Of a stretch of 9,287 nt of DNA, positions 6,552 to 9,287 are shown in pieces. This stretch comes from Devosia sp. (lineage in GTDB: Bacteria; Pseudomonadota; Alphaproteobacteria; Rhizobiales; Devosiaceae). Position 1 is the first letter of the stretch; every line of letters starts with the position of its first letter. The notes under the pieces are model-generated. The model searched no databases. It was not told where the DNA came from and worked only from the letters and a program-made list of their open reading frames with translations. The stretch covers positions 1 through 9,287 of the forward strand of contig DROE01000237.1 in the NCBI GenBank assembly GCA_011322005.1. The letters run 5' to 3'. The translations under genes and the position numbers were made by a program.

Positions 6552-7804
6552 GATTGCGTCTCCCCGACCGGGCTGGCATCGACCCGCTGTCCGTCGCGCA
6601 CATATTCCTGACCGAGCGTTATGACATCTGCCTGTGAGGGAAGACCGCTCACCCAGATTCCCGCACTGTCATCTCCCACAATCTGAACCGGGCGGAAGCG
6701 CGCCATCTTATCAACCACAATCTGCACACCAAGTGTGCCATCAGTTTTTAGCGTCAGCGCTGACTGCGGTATAAGGTGAGCCTGAATGGCTCCCACCTGA
6801 ACCTTTGCTGAAGCGGTTACCCCGTTCAGCAAATCTCCGTTCGGATTGTCAAGTTCGACCTCCAGTTCGAAGGCGCGTGTGGAGGGGTCGGCGCTTGCAG
6901 AGACATACCGCACGCGCCCCTCGATGGTTTGGCCGGTCACCATGGTGACTTTCGCCTGCTGGCCAACATGAACAAGGTTTACCTTGGTTTCCGCAACCTT
7001 GCCAGAGAACAGCATGGGGTCGAGTTGCACAATGGTTGCGCAGATATCGCCATTGCCCAGCATGTCGCCGACACTTGCCAGCGGATCCTGAACGGTTCCG
7101 CCCACTTCGGCGCGCACTTCGGTGTGCTCAATGTCGGACTTTATATCGTCAAGGCTTGCCAGGGCTGCCCGATAGTTCGCCTCGGCACTGGTCAGTGAAA
7201 CCTCGAACTGGCGCGCGGTGTTGGCGGCGGCCAGCCCTTTTTCCCGAAGGGAAGCATTGGTCTGCAGATCCTCTCTGGCTCGTTCCAGCGCAACCTGAGC
7301 CTGGGCCAGCGAGGCCTCGGCCTGGGCCAGCTTGGCTTCGCGCGTGCCCCTGTCCAGGGTACACAGCAGGTCCCCGGGCTCAACACGCTGTCCCTTGCTC
7401 ACATGCAGTTCCTGTACAATGCCACTGGTTTCCGCCCGAACTGAGATGGTGGCATCGGCTTTGGTCTGTCCGCGCACGGCAACTTCAAGCGTCATGGGGC
7501 GGGCATCAAACCTGACGGTGCGAACCGATTGCAGTATCTCCTCGGCCGATGTTCCGGTTTCCTCTTTTGCGATCTCTGGATCGGGAGCGGTTTCTTCATC
7601 TGAGTCCGGGCCGGCAATCAGACCCAGTGAGATGAACAGTCTGCGAACCGGTCCGTCCTGCTCAGGTTCGATCAGATCAACAATTGCCTGTTCGCCATTG
7701 CCCGGGCCGTTTCCCCCCTGAATGAGAGTTCCACTGGCCAGCCAGCCGGCAATCAGCAGCAGCACAACCAGTGCAACGCCATACGACATGATGTAGCGCA
7801 TCAT
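6548..7804 (-). CDS. RND efflux membrane-fusion (periplasmic adaptor) protein
   Basis: A 418-residue adaptor of the AcrA/MexA (HlyD-like) family that would link the RND pump to an outer-membrane channel. One N-terminal hydrophobic helix (about 7-27, ALVVLLLIAGW) anchors it; there is no lipobox Cys, so unlike AcrA it is not predicted to be a lipoprotein. A long, acidic, low-complexity linker (about 30-95) precedes the core. Lipoyl half-motifs lie at about 117-152 and 229-262 and flank an alpha-helical hairpin (about 153-222) rich in Ala, Glu and Gln. A beta-barrel (about 264-335) and membrane-proximal domain (about 340-410) follow. At the hairpin tip, the R and S of the TolC-docking RxxxLxxxxxxS motif seem replaced (T182, L186, A193). 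The gene starts 15 bases after the PadR stop, with GGAAG as ribosome site, and overlaps the pump start by 4 bases. A second ATG follows the first immediately; either may be used. Confidence 0.9.
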   Translation of the reverse strand: MMRYIMSYGVALVVLLLIAGWLASGTLIQGGNGPGNGEQAIVDLIEPEQDGPVRRLFISLGLIAGPDSDEETAPDPEIAKEETGTSAEEILQSVRTVRFDARPMTLEVAVRGQTKADATISVRAETSGIVQELHVSKGQRVEPGDLLCTLDRGTREAKLAQAEASLAQAQVALERAREDLQTNASLREKGLAAANTARQFEVSLTSAEANYRAALASLDDIKSDIEHTEVRAEVGGTVQDPLASVGDMLGNGDICATIVQLDPMLFSGKVAETKVNLVHVGQQAKVTMVTGQTIEGRVRYVSASADPSTRAFELEVELDNPNGDLLNGVTASAKVQVGAIQAHLIPQSALTLKTDGTLGVQIVVDKMARFRPVQIVGDDSAGIWVSGLPSQADVITLGQEYVRDGQRVDASPVGETQS

Positions 7805-7819
7805 TATACTGGAACTTCC

Positions 7820-8371
7820 CTATTGTGCTGCGACGGTATTTGCTTCATCCGGCTGTGCCAGATCGATGAGTTCTTGCATATGGGAAGCAAGATGGTCTCT
7901 TGCAACTTTCAGGCATTCATATCCGTAACTTGTGACCCACTGGTCACCGGGATGCCCCTCCCGCTCGTCGCGGATCTGTTCTATCTGCTCAAGTTCCGCA
8001 TCCAGCCCGGCCAGCCTTTCCTCTATACGCGCTCGGACCAGACTGGCGGGCAGTTGCCGAGCAAATCTTGCGAACAGCAAAAACTCGCTGCGAAAAATAT
8101 CCTTGTCCAGCTTGTCAAACAGTGAAGCGTGAAATGTTTCCCGCCCTTGCGTGGTGATTGCATAGACCTTTTTGGCCGGTCGGCCCTCTTGCTGCTCCAC
8201 CCGGGAGGTTACCAGCCCGTCAGCTTCAAGGCGCGCCAGCGCGGGATAGATGGAGCCAAAACTTGCTTCAACAAAATAGGCATACTCCCCTTCAGTCGAG
8301 GATTTGCGGATTTCATATCCCGTCGCCTCGCCCCCATGCAGGATGGCAAGGCACAATGTTGCAACATTCAT
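7820..8371 (-). CDS. PadR-family transcriptional regulator
   Basis: A 183-residue PadR regulator, first gene of the efflux operon. Residues about 5-78 form the winged helix: TLCLAILHGGEATGYEIRK, then FVEASFGSIYPALARLEADGLV, then a wing with GRPAKKVYAITTQG. Residues about 85-170 are helical and charged, as in the Vir_act_alpha_C dimerisation region. PadR proteins typically repress their own operon and an adjacent transporter, and let go when a small hydrophobic or phenolic compound binds. I chose the ATG at 8371 over the longer frame starting at 8443 because the family starts MNVxTLCLAIL, the extra 24 residues are Arg-rich and not conserved-looking, and GAGG precedes it by about 11 bases; the longer start would also sit inside the probable promoter. 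The fusion-protein gene begins 15 bases after the stop. Autoregulation through the repeats at 8394-8443 is inferred. Confidence 0.9.
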   Translation of the reverse strand: MNVATLCLAILHGGEATGYEIRKSSTEGEYAYFVEASFGSIYPALARLEADGLVTSRVEQQEGRPAKKVYAITTQGRETFHASLFDKLDKDIFRSEFLLFARFARQLPASLVRARIEERLAGLDAELEQIEQIRDEREGHPGDQWVTSYGYECLKVARDHLASHMQELIDLAQPDEANTVAAQ

Positions 8372-8393
8372 CTGTTTTGCTACCTCGCCTGTT

Positions 8394-8443
8394 GTTCGAA
8401 CCCATAGTGTTCGACGCATATATACCGAACGAACATATATCAA
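8394..8443 (-). promoter_or_regulatory. Probable promoter/operator of the padR-efflux operon
   Basis: The region 23-72 bases upstream of the PadR start is AT-rich and carries four GTTCG/CGAAC elements. GTTCGAAC at 8394-8401 is a perfect palindrome. TGTTCG at 8408-8413 and CGAACA at 8430-8435 form a 6-base inverted repeat with a 16-base spacer, and another CGAAC lies at 8426-8430. Two ATATAT blocks (8418-8423 and 8435-8440) also mirror each other. On the minus strand TTGATA (8443-8438) could be a -35 with a TATATA-like -10 near 8424-8417, but the spacing (13-15) is short, so the exact hexamers are uncertain. Confidence 0.45.
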
Positions 8444-8477
8444 GCGTTAATATGCTATCGGCGTTCACAAATTTGAT

Positions 8478-8504
8478 GCTGATCTCGGAATCAGCGTGTT
8501 ACAC
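8478..8504. repeat. Two small adjacent inverted repeats upstream of padR
   Basis: GCTGAT (8478-8483) and ATCAGC (8490-8495) are perfect 6-base arms around a 6-base spacer. Directly next to them GTGT (8496-8499) and ACAC (8501-8504) surround a single T. A third GCTGAT lies at 8516-8521. These could be minor operator sites; no T-run follows on either strand. Confidence 0.4.
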
Positions 8505-8509
8505 AATGC

Positions 8510-8535
8510 TAGTGTGCTGATAGTGTAGCACACTA
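8510..8535. promoter_or_regulatory. Perfect 9-base inverted repeat, candidate operator
   Basis: TAGTGTGCT (8510-8518) and AGCACACTA (8527-8535) are perfect arms around an 8-base spacer that itself ends in GTGT. TAGTGT occurs at 8510 and again at 8521, one helical turn (11 bases) apart. The site lies about 140-165 bases upstream of the PadR start and 50-75 bases downstream of the CysQ stop. No U-tract follows on the minus strand, so a protein-binding site is preferred over a CysQ terminator, but a hairpin role in RNA cannot be excluded. Confidence 0.5.
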
Positions 8536-8584
8536 ATAAGATATGTCAACCGCATCGTTTCCAGACCCGGTTTACTCTATTCGT

Positions 8585-9287
8585 TCAGGAAAGTTTCACG
8601 TCGCCTTCACTGCCGACCAGTTCGCGGATTTTATCGGCAGCGCGTTTTGCCAGTTTTTCGTCCGCTGCCGCGGCAAAATAGGGGTTGTAGAACCGCCCCT
8701 TCGATTTGCCATAGGTCAACTCGGTTCCCGCAATGGCAAAGACGGTGCCACCCGCCGCCTGCAACACGGCCTGACCTGCCGCAGTGTCCCACTCGCAGGT
8801 TGGTGTGAAGCGCGGATAGAGACGCGCCTCGCCGCGTGCCAGCAGGCAGAACTTCAACGATGAGCCCACCGACACATTGCCCTCCACACAGAACGCTTCG
8901 CACAGGGGCTCAAGCGCCTTGTGCCCGTGCGAGCGCGAAGCCACCACATTCATCGGCCCGGATGTTGCAACTTCAAGGCGGGTTTTTTCTGTCATCTTGT
9001 CATCGACCATCTTGTATTCGAAGGCCCCATCCTTGTCCCCGACAAAAAGCTGGTTCAGGGCCGGGGCCAGCACCACACCCATTATCGGGCGTCCGTTTTC
9101 AACCAGAGCAATATTGACCGTGAACTGCCCGTTGCGGTTGATAAACTCCTTGGTGCCATCCAGCGGATCAACCACAAAAAACTTGTCCCCCAGCTCGGGA
9201 ATATTTCCTGCCGCCGCGCTTTCTTCGGCCAGAACCGGGATGCCGGTTTTGTTCAGGTAGCTCAGGATGATTTTTTCGGCCCGCTCA
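8585..9287 (-). CDS. cysQ: 3'(2'),5'-bisphosphate nucleotidase CysQ (5' partial)
   Basis: This frame enters from the right edge and stops with TGA at 8587-8585, giving 233 visible residues; compared with a family length of about 260-270, perhaps 30-40 N-terminal residues are missing. It is an inositol-monophosphatase-fold, Mg-dependent phosphatase. CysQ hydrolyses 3'-phosphoadenosine 5'-phosphate (PAP), a by-product of sulfate assimilation, to AMP and phosphate in the cytoplasm. Visible family motifs, numbered from the first whole codon (base 9286), are the AEES metal-ligand region (E21/E22), VVDPLDGTKEF with metal-binding D40 and D43, the GSSLKFCLLA segment, and CEWDTAAGQAVL with D167. The GTG at 9175 falls within the DPLDGT motif and is not a start. 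The C-terminal KSKGRFYNPYFAAA region is also typical. The gene points toward the padR operon but is separated by 213 bases of repeats, so shared function is not suggested. Confidence 0.92.
   Translation of the reverse strand, partial: ERAEKIILSYLNKTGIPVLAEESAAAGNIPELGDKFFVVDPLDGTKEFINRNGQFTVNIALVENGRPIMGVVLAPALNQLFVGDKDGAFEYKMVDDKMTEKTRLEVATSGPMNVVASRSHGHKALEPLCEAFCVEGNVSVGSSLKFCLLARGEARLYPRFTPTCEWDTAAGQAVLQAAGGTVFAIAGTELTYGKSKGRFYNPYFAAAADEKLAKRAADKIRELVGSEGDVKLS

Noticed and set aside
8372..8443. A 24-residue longer N-terminus for the PadR protein
   Set aside because: Family members start at MNVxTLCLAIL. The extra residues are encoded by the repeat-rich promoter region and look non-conserved.
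8543..8863. A plus-strand frame beginning just right of the 9-base inverted repeat
   Set aside because: It runs antisense through cysQ and has no recognisable features; the repeat therefore is unlikely to be its operator.

Overview
The window looks like chromosomal DNA from an alphaproteobacterium, most likely Hyphomicrobiales (Rhizobiales) or a close relative. The signs are moderately high GC, a Pro/Ala-rich periplasmic-type protein with one C-terminal LysM domain, an Atm1-type ABC exporter, and a PadR regulator whose start closely resembles rhizobial PadR proteins. These assignments rest on remembered family motifs, not on a database search. No RNA genes, insertion sequences, CRISPR arrays or phage genes were seen.

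Layout. (1) 1-753, plus strand: the C-terminal part of a LysM protein whose upstream region is an imperfect tandem repeat; its start lies outside the window. (2) 754-954: a promoter-like region with a strong inverted repeat. (3) 955-3209, plus strand: a two-gene operon, an ArsR-family repressor with clustered cysteines followed 2 bases later by an Atm1/HMT1-type ABC exporter. (4) 3219-8371, minus strand: a three-gene operon transcribed PadR regulator, then RND membrane-fusion protein, then RND inner-membrane pump. It converges on the ABC gene with only 9 bases between the stops. (5) 8372-8584: an intergenic region dense in inverted repeats, probably the control region of the PadR operon. (6) 8585-9287, minus strand: the C-terminal part of a CysQ-type 3'(2'),5'-bisphosphate nucleotidase, running off the right edge.

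How the genes may work together. Two regulator-plus-exporter cassettes sit tail to tail. The ArsR-Atm1 pair is best read as a metal- or thiol-responsive repressor controlling export of glutathione-type conjugates: residues matching the glutathione site of the Novosphingobium Atm1 structure are present at a constant offset. The PadR-MFP-RND set is best read as an autoregulated efflux pump for organic compounds. It has no outer-membrane channel gene beside it in the window, so a channel would have to come from elsewhere. CysQ (sulfur assimilation and PAP recycling) and the LysM protein are probably unrelated neighbours.

I found no clearly new system. The points most worth a second look are the ArsR/operator/Atm1 arrangement, the repeat-rich PadR upstream region, the non-standard proton-relay residues of the RND pump, the degenerate channel-docking motif of its fusion protein, and the recently duplicated repeat in the LysM protein.
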